DNA from: Clostridium sp. CAG:567
Lineage (GTDB): Bacteria; Bacillota; Clostridia; TANB77; CAG-508
Reading direction: 5' to 3'
Length of the DNA stretch: 6,239 nt
NCBI GenBank assembly: GCA_000437855.1
Contig: FR902163.1
Location: 1-6,239, forward strand
The notes under the pieces were generated by a model. The model was not told the origin of the DNA, ran no database searches, and saw only the letters and a program-made list of their open reading frames with translations. Positions 1 to 6,185 of the stretch are shown piece by piece (position 1 is the first letter of the stretch; each line of letters starts with the position of its first letter). A program made the translations under genes and the position numbers.

Positions 1-324
1 GCAAAAAAAGTTCACATATACTCGTTAAAGTGTAGATGTGAGCTTTTTTATTTATATATTTTCTTAATAGAACTGATTCTAAAACAACATCTAATGTAAA
101 AAATAACATCTTTGTTTCTTTCAAAAAAGTTAACTTTGTATCATTTATCTTCTGTATTAATTTAGTCAGTATTGTAATATCTGAACCATCTACTATTGTT
201 TTTCCATCACTACTTAATATTGAATTAATAAATCCTGCTGAAGTTGCTACGCCAATTACAGCACTCATAATAAGAATTATAATTGTTATTATGAGTAATA
301 TTTTTATTACTTTATTTTTTTCAT
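1..324 (-). pseudogene. Small membrane-protein ORF after hpt, frameshifted at codons 2-4
   Basis: An ideal AGGAG site, five bases and an ATG (first base 324) lie 21 bases after the hpt stop, but that frame reads only M-K-K-I-K before TAA. The next frame is open from there to the window edge. If the run of seven A after the ATG had eight, the product would begin MKKNKVIKILLIITIIILIM, a typical basic start plus a membrane segment at about residues 6-24. After this come AVIGVATSAGF and then a mixed charged and hydrophobic region with LTKLIQKINDTKLTFLKETK. The open frame has no stop before the terminator hairpin at 4-49, so the 3' end also looks disturbed. An intact start inside the open frame exists at 268, but it has no good ribosome site. 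I do not recognise a family. It could be a decayed gene or a sequencing error in a homopolymer. Confidence 0.45.
4..49. terminator. Bidirectional rho-independent terminator
   Basis: Arms at 10-21 and 32-43 pair over 12 positions, with one G-T pair and one mismatch, around a 10-base loop. An A-run precedes the left arm (3-9) and a T-run follows the right arm (44-49). The hairpin therefore ends in a U-tract on either strand. It would close the minus-strand csaA-hpt operon and any plus-strand gene lying to its left. Confidence 0.7.
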
Positions 325-345
325 TTTTTCTCCTATCTATAAAAA

Positions 346-870
346 TTACACTTCTACATATCCAATATAAGGTAAATTTCTATATTTCTCATCATAGTCA
401 AGTCCATATCCAAGTACAAATTTATTTTCTATTTCAAATCCTGTATAATCCACTTTTATTTTCTTTTGTCTTCTTGCCTTTTTATCTAGCAATACACATA
501 TTTTTAAAGATTTAGGATTTTTTGTTTTTAAGTAGTCATATAAATAACTTAATGTTATTCCAGAATCAATTATATCTTCAACTATTATTACATTTTTGTT
601 TCCTATATTATCACTTATGTCTAATTTAAAATCAAGTTTACCTGTTGTTTCTCTGTTATTTACTCCATAACTACTAACTCTTATAAAATCTAATATTACA
701 TCACTGTCTGTAATTTTTTTAGACAAATCTATTGTAAAATACACAGCTCCTTTTAGTGTACATATTAAAGTTATATCTTCTCCTTTATAATCTTCTGAAA
801 TTTGTTTTGCTAATTCTCTTATTCTTTTATCTAGTTTTTCTTCACTTATTAAAATTTTATGTTCTATCAT
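346..870 (-). CDS. hpt: Hypoxanthine (guanine) phosphoribosyltransferase
   Basis: A cytoplasmic purine-salvage enzyme that transfers the phosphoribosyl group of PRPP to hypoxanthine or guanine, giving IMP or GMP. The 174 residues match the usual bacterial HPRT length (about 175-185). Visible signatures are the LKGA loop (39-42), the flexible-loop SSYG (66-69), the PRPP-binding motif VIIVEDIIDSGITL (94-107) with the acidic pair E98-D99 and the likely catalytic base D102, and the C-terminal base-binding stretch FVLGYGLDYDEKYRNLPYIG (151-170). The ribosome site AAAGGGG overlaps the csaA stop codon and sits seven bases before the ATG, so translation is probably coupled to csaA. In many Firmicutes hpt sits beside tilS and ftsH; that context is absent here. 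Substrate preference between hypoxanthine, guanine and xanthine cannot be settled, but the HPRT fold is clear. Confidence 0.95.
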   Translation of the reverse strand: MIEHKILISEEKLDKRIRELAKQISEDYKGEDITLICTLKGAVYFTIDLSKKITDSDVILDFIRVSSYGVNNRETTGKLDFKLDISDNIGNKNVIIVEDIIDSGITLSYLYDYLKTKNPKSLKICVLLDKKARRQKKIKVDYTGFEIENKFVLGYGLDYDEKYRNLPYIGYVEV

Positions 871-882
871 ATAAAAACCCCT

Positions 883-1208
883 TTACCCTAATTTATCTCC
901 ATTTTTTACTTTTTCTGTAGGTTGTATTAGCACAACTCCTTGCTCACTATATGTTCCTAAAACTAATACTTGTGATAGAAAGTTTGCTATTTGTTTTTCC
1001 GGGAAATTTACAACTGCAAGTATTTGTTTTCCTTCTAGCTCTTCTGGTTTATAAACATCTGTTATTTGTGCTGAAGATTTTTTCATTTCTATTTCATCCC
1101 CAAAATCAATTTCTAATTTATATGCCGGTCTTTTTGCTTCTTTAAATATTTCTTTACAATTGTTCCTACTCTAATATCTAATTTCATAAAATCTTCAAAT
1201 GTCGCCAT
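883..1208 (-). CDS. csaA: CsaA-type tRNA-binding-fold chaperone, frameshifted
   Basis: CsaA is a small dimeric OB-fold protein, related to the C-terminal tRNA-binding domain of MetRS, described as an export-associated chaperone in Bacillus. Translation from the ATG at 1208 (AAGGAG site nine bases upstream) gives MATFEDFMKLDIRVGTIVKK and soon meets a stop. The next frame takes up the family sequence: KEAKRPAYKLEIDFGDEIEM, KKSSAQITDVYKPEELEGKQ, AVVNFPEKQIANF and a C-terminus ending VKNGDKLG. Joining the frames between about 1157 and 1141 gives about 108 residues, against about 110 in the family. A gene finder would call only 883-1086 (67 residues), starting at an internal methionine with no ribosome site. 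One base is missing (or four, since the join is about one residue short). It is the first gene of the operon, 12 bases ahead of hpt. Family assignment is firm; whether the break is real is open. Confidence 0.85.
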
Positions 1209-1333
1209 AAATAACATCTCCTTTTTAAATTTTTATAATATTATCATATAATTTAACGTTTTTAAAGTAATTTATATATTTTTCTAAAAACTTCATGTAT
1301 AATATGTTCATATAGAAAGGATGAATTTTTATT
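1209..1333. promoter_or_regulatory. Divergent promoter region between csaA and the TraX-family gene
   Basis: Very AT-rich. On the plus strand a perfect TATAAT at 1298-1303, directly preceded by TG, is the best -10 box for the TraX-family gene, though no good -35 is present. AAAGG at about 1316-1320 is a ribosome site at rather long spacing (13 bases) from the ATG at 1334. On the minus strand GATAAT at 1245-1240 could be a -10 box for csaA, again with a poor -35, followed by a good AAGGAG. No operator repeat or riboswitch fold was seen. Confidence 0.35.
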
Positions 1334-2032
1334 ATGACAAGTTTTGCTTTAAAATGTATTGCTATGTTAACAATGTTTGTTGATCATACAAGTGTTGCCT
1401 TTTTTAGCCACACTACATTATTTAATGTAATTGGAAGAATTGCATTTCCTATTTTTGCATTTCAAATTTCTGAAGGATATGTACATACTAAAAATTTTAA
1501 AAAATACCTTTTAAGATTATTTGTTTTTGCACTCGTTTCACAAATTCCTTTTATGTTGTTCAAATCAATTTTTACAAATAGCTTTGGTATTAATATTTTT
1601 GGAACCTTATTTTTCGGCTTACTTTCAATTTTTTTATATGACAAATTTTCAAATGTTAATAGCAAAGCAAAATTTGGTTCATTTGTAATGAAAATTTTCG
1701 CTGTATTACCTGCAATTTTATTAGGAATTATTGCTCAAATATGTTCTTTTGACTATGGTTTTTGGGGAGTCGCAATTATATTATTGTTTTACATATTTAG
1801 AAATGATAAACCTGGTATTGTAATATTCTTTACTACTGCATGCATTATAAAATATGGTATATCTATTTTCACTTATGGATATCATTATTTATATATTCTT
1901 CTATGTCTAGGCACAATTTTACCAGTTGTACCTATTTGCCTATATAACGGAAAACAGGGTAAAAAAATAAAGTATCTTTTATATGCTTTTTACCCTGTCC
2001 ATTTATTAATTTTGTATTTTATTTTTAAATAA
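1334..2032 (+). CDS. TraX-family integral membrane protein
   Basis: The TraX family is named after the F-plasmid protein that N-acetylates pilin. Stand-alone relatives are common on Firmicute chromosomes and are of unproven function; the fold belongs with polytopic membrane acyltransferases. The 232 residues carry the family pattern: LKCIAMLTMFVDH near the N-terminus (D17-H18), then GRIAFPIFAFQISEGYVHT (34-52), a basic turn and YLLRLFVFALVSQIPF (58-73), and the closing YAFYPVHLLILYFIF (217-231). About eight or nine hydrophobic segments are visible, with short basic loops. It is transcribed alone, with a terminator eight bases after the stop and no conjugation, pilus or glycan genes beside it, so a role in conjugation is not supported. 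The acceptor substrate is unknown. Family placement is confident; enzymatic activity is inferred. Confidence 0.88.
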   Translation: MTSFALKCIAMLTMFVDHTSVAFFSHTTLFNVIGRIAFPIFAFQISEGYVHTKNFKKYLLRLFVFALVSQIPFMLFKSIFTNSFGINIFGTLFFGLLSIFLYDKFSNVNSKAKFGSFVMKIFAVLPAILLGIIAQICSFDYGFWGVAIILLFYIFRNDKPGIVIFFTTACIIKYGISIFTYGYHYLYILLCLGTILPVVPICLYNGKQGKKIKYLLYAFYPVHLLILYFIFK

Positions 2033-2039
2033 AACATAT

Positions 2040-2074
2040 AAAACAGCAATACAACTAAAAAGTATTGCTGTTTT
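2040..2074. terminator. Bidirectional terminator between two convergent genes
   Basis: A perfect 13-bp stem (AAAACAGCAATAC at 2040-2052 with GTATTGCTGTTTT at 2062-2074) closes a nine-base loop. The stem ends in A-runs and T-runs on both sides, so it can work in either direction. It serves the TraX-family gene from the left and the membrane-anchored protein gene from the right; both stops lie within about eight bases of it. Confidence 0.85.
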
Positions 2075-2079
2075 ATTAT

Positions 2080-2586
2080 TTAATATTCAGATATATCTTT
2101 GATTAAGCTACTATTTTCCCCAAGAACTAGTTTTCCATCTTTACCACTAAGAATTAATGGTAAAACTATTTTTTGATCATCGCTACTATATTCTATTCCA
2201 ACTTTTGGCATAACTTCAGCCGTCTCTGCTTTTATAAGAACAGGCTTATTCACATTTTCGGCAATCACTTTGTCTATTACAATTTCTCCCTCTTCTGTAG
2301 CTTTGTATGTCCAAACTTTAATTTTTGAGTTTCTATCTTTAGGAATTACTACAAATTGTTCTTCATCCCCAGAAGAAATTGTTGTAAGTTTGTTAAATTC
2401 ATCACTATTTTTTAAGTATTTCTCACTAAATTCCGCTTCTTTTCCTTTTGCTATAAATCCTATTGCAAGACATTGATTTCCTTCAAACTCTACCTTAGTA
2501 GTACTTGTTGAAACCAATAAATAAGCTTCAACAGCAATTGCAATAACAACTATTATTGCCACAATAATTAACAATGTTTTTTTCAT
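2080..2586 (-). CDS. Uncharacterised N-terminally membrane-anchored protein
   Basis: I do not recognise a family. The 168-residue product starts MKKTLL and has one strong hydrophobic segment (about 4-25, LLIIVAIIVVIAIAVEAYLL). No lipobox cysteine follows, so it is more likely a signal anchor than a lipoprotein. The rest (about 28-168) should face outside. It is soluble, rich in Glu, Lys, Ile and Val, and alternates short hydrophobic stretches with charged turns, as expected of a mostly beta domain. There is a single cysteine at position 39. The start is firm: AAGGAGG lies a few bases before the ATG. It is a single-gene unit with its own sigma-A-like promoter and a shared terminator. It is divergent from spoIVA, so an envelope or sporulation role is possible, but nothing in the protein shows it. 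Confidence 0.85.
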   Translation of the reverse strand: MKKTLLIIVAIIVVIAIAVEAYLLVSTSTTKVEFEGNQCLAIGFIAKGKEAEFSEKYLKNSDEFNKLTTISSGDEEQFVVIPKDRNSKIKVWTYKATEEGEIVIDKVIAENVNKPVLIKAETAEVMPKVGIEYSSDDQKIVLPLILSGKDGKLVLGENSSLIKDISEY

Positions 2587-2608
2587 CGCATCTCCTCCTT
2601 TTATTGTT

Positions 2609-2637
2609 ATTATATTGTAAAGTTTTAATTTTTTAAA
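2609..2637 (-). promoter_or_regulatory. Sigma-A-like promoter for the membrane-anchored protein gene
   Basis: On the minus strand a TTTAAA (-35, 2637-2632) and a perfect TATAAT (-10, 2614-2609) are separated by 17 bases. This places the transcript start roughly seven bases downstream, just ahead of the AAGGAGG ribosome site. The -35 box matches consensus at only four of six positions, and the surrounding DNA is so AT-rich that chance matches are common. Confidence 0.45.
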
Positions 2638-2667
2638 GTATATCTTATAAATTTATTTTATATTTTT

Positions 2668-2699
2668 GTCATAAGTTCTTAACTGTTTAAATATACATT
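2668..2699 (+). promoter_or_regulatory. Weak candidate sigma-E promoter for spoIVA
   Basis: spoIVA is transcribed by mother-cell sigma-E in Bacillus and Clostridium. Upstream of this copy, GTCATAAG (2668-2675) resembles the sigma-E -35 element and TATACATT (2692-2699) resembles the CATACANT -10 element at six of eight positions. The 16-base gap is a little longer than usual. TTGTCA at 2666-2671 is also a fair sigma-A -35, but no good -10 follows it. The site is proposed mainly because of what is known of the gene. Confidence 0.3.
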
Positions 2700-2746
2700 T
2701 AATAAAGTTTAGTACAAACATTTCTTAGAGGGGGTTTAAATAATTC

Positions 2747-4229
2747 ATGGATGAGAATTTAAAATTATATCAAGATATAGCAGAACGAACAGATGGCGAT
2801 ATTTACGTGGGTGTTGTCGGTCCTGTACGTACACGGAAAATCAACTTTTATTAAGAATTTTATGGATTTACTTGTTATTCCAAATATTGATAATGAGTAT
2901 AAAAAAGAAAGAGCTAGAGATGAACTGCCACAAAGTGCTGGTGGAAGAACTATTATGACCACTGAGCCAAAGTTTATTCCAAATGAAGCTGTTGAAATTA
3001 CAATAGGAGATAACTTAAAATTCAAAACAAGACTTGTAGACTGTGTTGGATATTTGGTTAATAATGCTATTGGATATTTAGAAGATGATATGCCACGTAT
3101 GGTAAAAACACCTTGGTATGAAGAAGAAATACCTTTTGAAGAAGCTGCTGAAATTGGTACTAGAAAAGTAATAGCTGAACATTCTACTATAGGAATTTTA
3201 GTAACTACCGATGGCAGTATTACTGATATACCAAGAGAAGATTATATTAGTGCTGAGGAACGTGTTGTTAAAGAATTAAAAGAACTTAATAAACCTTTTG
3301 TTATTGTTTTAAATAGTGATGACCCATTTTCTGATTATACAAAAGCTTTAGCAAGAAAATTAGAAGAAAAATATGAAGTATCAGTTTTACCAACAGACTG
3401 TTCTAGATTAGACATAGAAGACATTGACGATATTTTTAGCAAGATTTTATATGAATTTCCAATTGAAACTATTAATATAAATTTTCCTAGATGGGTTGAT
3501 GGTTTGCCTGATGACCATTGGCTAAAAGTTGAGTTATATGATGAAATAAAGAAAGCATTTGATAATATACGTATATTAAAACAAGTGGACCGTGGAATAA
3601 GTCAACTTCAAAATACAAAAGTTATTACCAAAACTTCATTGTCAGAAGTAAGGCTTGGTGAAGGAAGTGTAAATGTTTCTATTGATTTAATAGATGAGTT
3701 ATTCTACAAAGTATTAACTGAAATTTCTGGAGTTGAAATAGATAATGAAGGTACTTTATTTAGTACTATGACTGAATTTTCAAGAACTAAGAAACAATAT
3801 GATAAAATTGCCTGTGCTTTGGAAGAAGTAAAAGCTACCGGTTATGGAATTGTAACTCCTTCAATTGATGAACTAATATTAGAAGAACCAGAAATGGTAA
3901 AACAAGGATCTCGTTTTGGAATAAAACTAAAAGCAAAAGCTCCTAGTATACACATGATAAGAGCGGATATTGAGACAGAGGTATCTCCTATTGTTGGCAG
4001 TGAAAAACAATCAGAAGATTTAGTTAATTATTTACTTTCCGAGTTTGAGTCAGACCCTAAGAAAATTTGGGAGTCTAACATTTTTGGCAAGAACTTACAT
4101 GAACTTGTAAATGAAGGATTACAAAATAAATTATCAAGAATGCCTGAAGATGCTCAAGGAAAACTACAAGAAACATTAGAACGTATTGTTAATGAAGGTA
4201 GTGGCGGATTAATTTGTATTATTCTTTAA
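2747..4229 (+). CDS. spoIVA: Stage IV sporulation protein A, frameshifted in Walker A
   Basis: SpoIVA is the mother-cell ATPase that polymerises, with SpoVM, on the forespore surface to form the basement layer of the spore coat. The ATG at 2747 (AGAGGGGG at 2727-2734) starts MDENLKLYQDIAERTDGDIY, the conserved N-terminus, and runs to GVVGPVRT. An extra base at about 2834 then shifts the frame, and the original frame stops a few codons later. The rest, GKSTFIKNFM onward, is intact to 4229. Without the extra base the product is 493 residues, against 492 in B. subtilis. It would have Walker A G25-S32 with K31, sensor threonines T71 and T72, Walker B LVDCVG with D98, and the conserved C-terminus GGLICIIL. 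As written, the longest start-to-stop frame begins at 2793 with a spurious 14-residue leader and lacks a working P-loop. Identity is certain; the lesion may be an error or real. Confidence 0.95.
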
Positions 4230-4244
4230 AATATGATGTCAATT

Positions 4245-4295
4245 AAAGGACACATCTTTGAATATTTTTTTATATTCAATCAAGATGTGTCCTTT
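4245..4295. terminator. Large inverted repeat, probable bidirectional terminator
   Basis: A perfect 14-bp outer stem (4245-4258 with 4282-4295, AAAGGACACATCTT and its complement) carries an inner 7-bp stem (TGAATAT at 4259-4265 with ATATTCA at 4272-4278) and a six-T loop. One three-base bulge (ATC, 4279-4281) separates the two stems. It sits between the convergent spoIVA and helicase genes, 15 bases after the spoIVA stop. No long U-tract follows on either strand; only the UUU at the base of the stem is present. It is longer and more elaborate than the other two terminators here and could also be a small dispersed repeat. Confidence 0.6.
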
Positions 4296-4339
4296 ATAAT
4301 TAATCTTTGTGTCAGTTGAAAAATATTTTCAAACTAACA

Positions 4340-6118
4340 TTATTTTTGTTCCTTTAATCTTAAATATCCAAGTTCTGTCCATCTGTTATATGCTAAGTTC
4401 AAGTTAAATACAACCTTTGGTTTAGAACCTGCTCTGTTTTTATCTACAACACATGCATAATATCTTTCATCTGGATCTTTATATTCTTTTAATGGATAGA
4501 ATTTATCACTTACTTCTTCTAAAGAATATTCATAATCTTTAAGTGTTCTATTATCTATTTGTTTTACTAGGCAAAGTGTGTCTAAAACTTCTTTTACAGT
4601 TCTACTTTCAGACAAATCATTAATTGTTAAGTTAACTGGTAATGTAGTTGTTTCTGTAAGTTGCATTGTGTACCCAATAAATATATTTAAGTTTTGAGCA
4701 AGGTTAGAAATAATTGTAGCTGTCTTTTTAATCTCTTCACTTTTTCCGATGTTCTGAGTATCTGTTTTCATAGTATCATAGAACATATACTCTATTTTTT
4801 CTTTGTAATAGTAGTTTGTAATTACTTTCTTTAATTCATCATTTGTATGATCTGTAATGTTTATAAAATATATACAGTTATTTGATTGTTCATTTAACCA
4901 TTCTGTTACTTTTACTGTTTTATTAAATTCAGTTGATATTTTTGAAAGTCTTTTTATAAACTGTTCTCTAGTTTCTTTTTCTTCTTGTATAACAAATCCG
5001 TTTTCGTCAACTTTAACTTCTTTAGGATTGTCTGGTCTAAATTTAAATTCTAGTAATTCGCCTTCTGATTTTTTTATATCTTGTCCATGTAATTTTTGAA
5101 TTTCAGGATTATTTAAAATAGTAGTTATCAAGCATAATTTCATTTTTTCTTCTGACATTTCATTTGAAATAACTAATACCTTCTTTTTATGTACAAATGC
5201 TATATTTGCAATTAAGTTTATTGTAAATCTACTTTTTCCTGAGTTTGATGGCATTGCAAATGCCATTGTTTCACCTTTTCTTATTCCTTTGAACACACTG
5301 CTTAATATAGGAAATGGAAAATCTAGTCCTGTAGTTAAACTATTTTGTCCTTTTAATAGAAAGTCTGTTGTATCAGTATTTAATACTGCATGTTTGAACT
5401 TTTCTGTAACTGTAACTTGGTTTATTGCAGCTTCTACTTCTTCCACTGACATACTATCATATAATGTGTAATTTCTTATTTCTGCTATTTTATCTTGTAT
5501 ATTTTTTATAGGCATACTTTTGTATTTTTTTCTTAATGTAAATAATTTCTTTAGTTCAATATATACTTTTTCAAAGTCATAAGATTCTCCATCAGTTTCA
5601 TATTTTAACTCTTCTTTTAAATCCATTATTTCTTTTGTTACTTTTCCAAAGTTAAAATTTCTTTTTGCTTGTTCTGATGAATATTTAGCTCCTTCTGTAA
5701 ATAGTACTCCTTTATATATATTTATAAAGTTCTCATTATCGAATAAGCACTCATCATATACAAAATAATACATACTAATTGATTTAGGATTGTTTAATAG
5801 CAATCCTAAATATGTTCTTTCTAATTTATCATTTTGTAATTCTTTTGGATATGTGCTTTCCTCTGAAATATCACTTTCTTTGTTTTTTGATTTTCCTTGT
5901 TTTTTTGGTTTCTCTTCTACTTCAGATTCTTCTTCGTCTACATCCTCATCATTTTCTCTTCTGCTATTAAATACCTGTAATTTTTTCATTGCATCAGCAA
6001 TTTCATTATTTCTCAAGTCTTCTTTTATTTCTTCAATTAGTCCTTTGTCTGCTTCATTTGTTATATGTATTTGATTTAATGATTCTAATAATTGATTTAT
6101 TCCTCCACTGATTTCCAT
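4340..6118 (-). CDS. Divergent DnaB-type replicative helicase with N-terminal extension
   Basis: DnaB proteins are hexameric RecA-fold helicases that unwind DNA at forks. Residues count from a GTG at 6130. About 1-95 form an extension with a very acidic, then Lys-rich linker (57-86). The DnaB N-terminal domain follows from about 103 (LERTYLGLLLNNP), then a helical linker and the ATPase core from about 265. Core motifs appear in order: Walker A MPSNSGKS (293-300; K299), where the usual first Gly/Ala is Met; H1a ISNEMS with catalytic E324; Walker B MFYDTM with D452; Q490 followed by NDLSESRTVKEVLDTLCLV; and KNR (564-566), matching the K-x-R arginine finger. The E324 to Walker B distance (about 128) is well above the roughly 80 of canonical DnaB. 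I chose ATG 6118 because AAGGTGG lies eight bases before it and overlaps the GTG. It is single, convergent with spoIVA, with no primase or loader nearby. It may be phage- or plasmid-derived. Confidence 0.82.
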   Translation of the reverse strand: MEISGGINQLLESLNQIHITNEADKGLIEEIKEDLRNNEIADAMKKLQVFNSRRENDEDVDEEESEVEEKPKKQGKSKNKESDISEESTYPKELQNDKLERTYLGLLLNNPKSISMYYFVYDECLFDNENFINIYKGVLFTEGAKYSSEQAKRNFNFGKVTKEIMDLKEELKYETDGESYDFEKVYIELKKLFTLRKKYKSMPIKNIQDKIAEIRNYTLYDSMSVEEVEAAINQVTVTEKFKHAVLNTDTTDFLLKGQNSLTTGLDFPFPILSSVFKGIRKGETMAFAMPSNSGKSRFTINLIANIAFVHKKKVLVISNEMSEEKMKLCLITTILNNPEIQKLHGQDIKKSEGELLEFKFRPDNPKEVKVDENGFVIQEEKETREQFIKRLSKISTEFNKTVKVTEWLNEQSNNCIYFINITDHTNDELKKVITNYYYKEKIEYMFYDTMKTDTQNIGKSEEIKKTATIISNLAQNLNIFIGYTMQLTETTTLPVNLTINDLSESRTVKEVLDTLCLVKQIDNRTLKDYEYSLEEVSDKFYPLKEYKDPDERYYACVVDKNRAGSKPKVVFNLNLAYNRWTELGYLRLKEQK

Positions 6119-6126
6119 ATATTCAT

Positions 6127-6134
6127 CCACCTTT
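6127..6134 (-). promoter_or_regulatory. Ribosome binding site that decides the helicase start
   Basis: AAAGGTGG on the minus strand lies eight bases before the ATG at 6118. The alternative in-frame GTG at 6130 is inside this site and would have no spacing, so the first four residues of the longer reading (MDEY) are probably untranslated. Confidence 0.6.
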
Positions 6135-6156
6135 TTATTATAGAAATTACAACTTT

Positions 6157-6185
6157 TTTATATCATATATTATAAAAAAAAACAA
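6157..6185 (-). promoter_or_regulatory. Extended -10 promoter for the helicase gene
   Basis: On the minus strand TATAAA (6162-6157) is preceded by TGA, giving an extended -10 (TGNTATAAA), with TTGTTT (6185-6180) exactly 17 bases upstream as a partial -35. The spacer holds a run of six T from a nine-T tract, which would make the DNA stiff or curved. The leader to the ribosome site is about 15-20 bases. I saw nothing else between here and the right edge. Confidence 0.45.

Noticed and set aside
291..515. Hydrophobic open frame on the plus strand
   Set aside because: It is the complement of the hpt C-terminus and the AT-rich gap after it; the composition reflects the opposite strand.
2825..2832. 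Palindrome GTACGTAC as an operator
   Set aside because: These are the codons for Val-Arg-Thr of the SpoIVA P-loop; there is no second copy or flanking symmetry.
2793..2834. ATG at 2793 as the genuine start of spoIVA
   Set aside because: It would give a 14-residue leader unlike any SpoIVA and no P-loop, whereas the upstream frame from 2747 encodes the conserved N-terminus behind a ribosome site.
2765..3025. Open frame on the minus strand
   Set aside because: It is antisense to the conserved start of spoIVA; no ribosome site or recognisable protein.
5790..6074. Open frame on the plus strand, Ser- and Phe-rich
   Set aside because: It is antisense to the acidic linker of the helicase gene; its Ser-rich runs are the complement of Glu and Asp codons, and it has no ribosome site.
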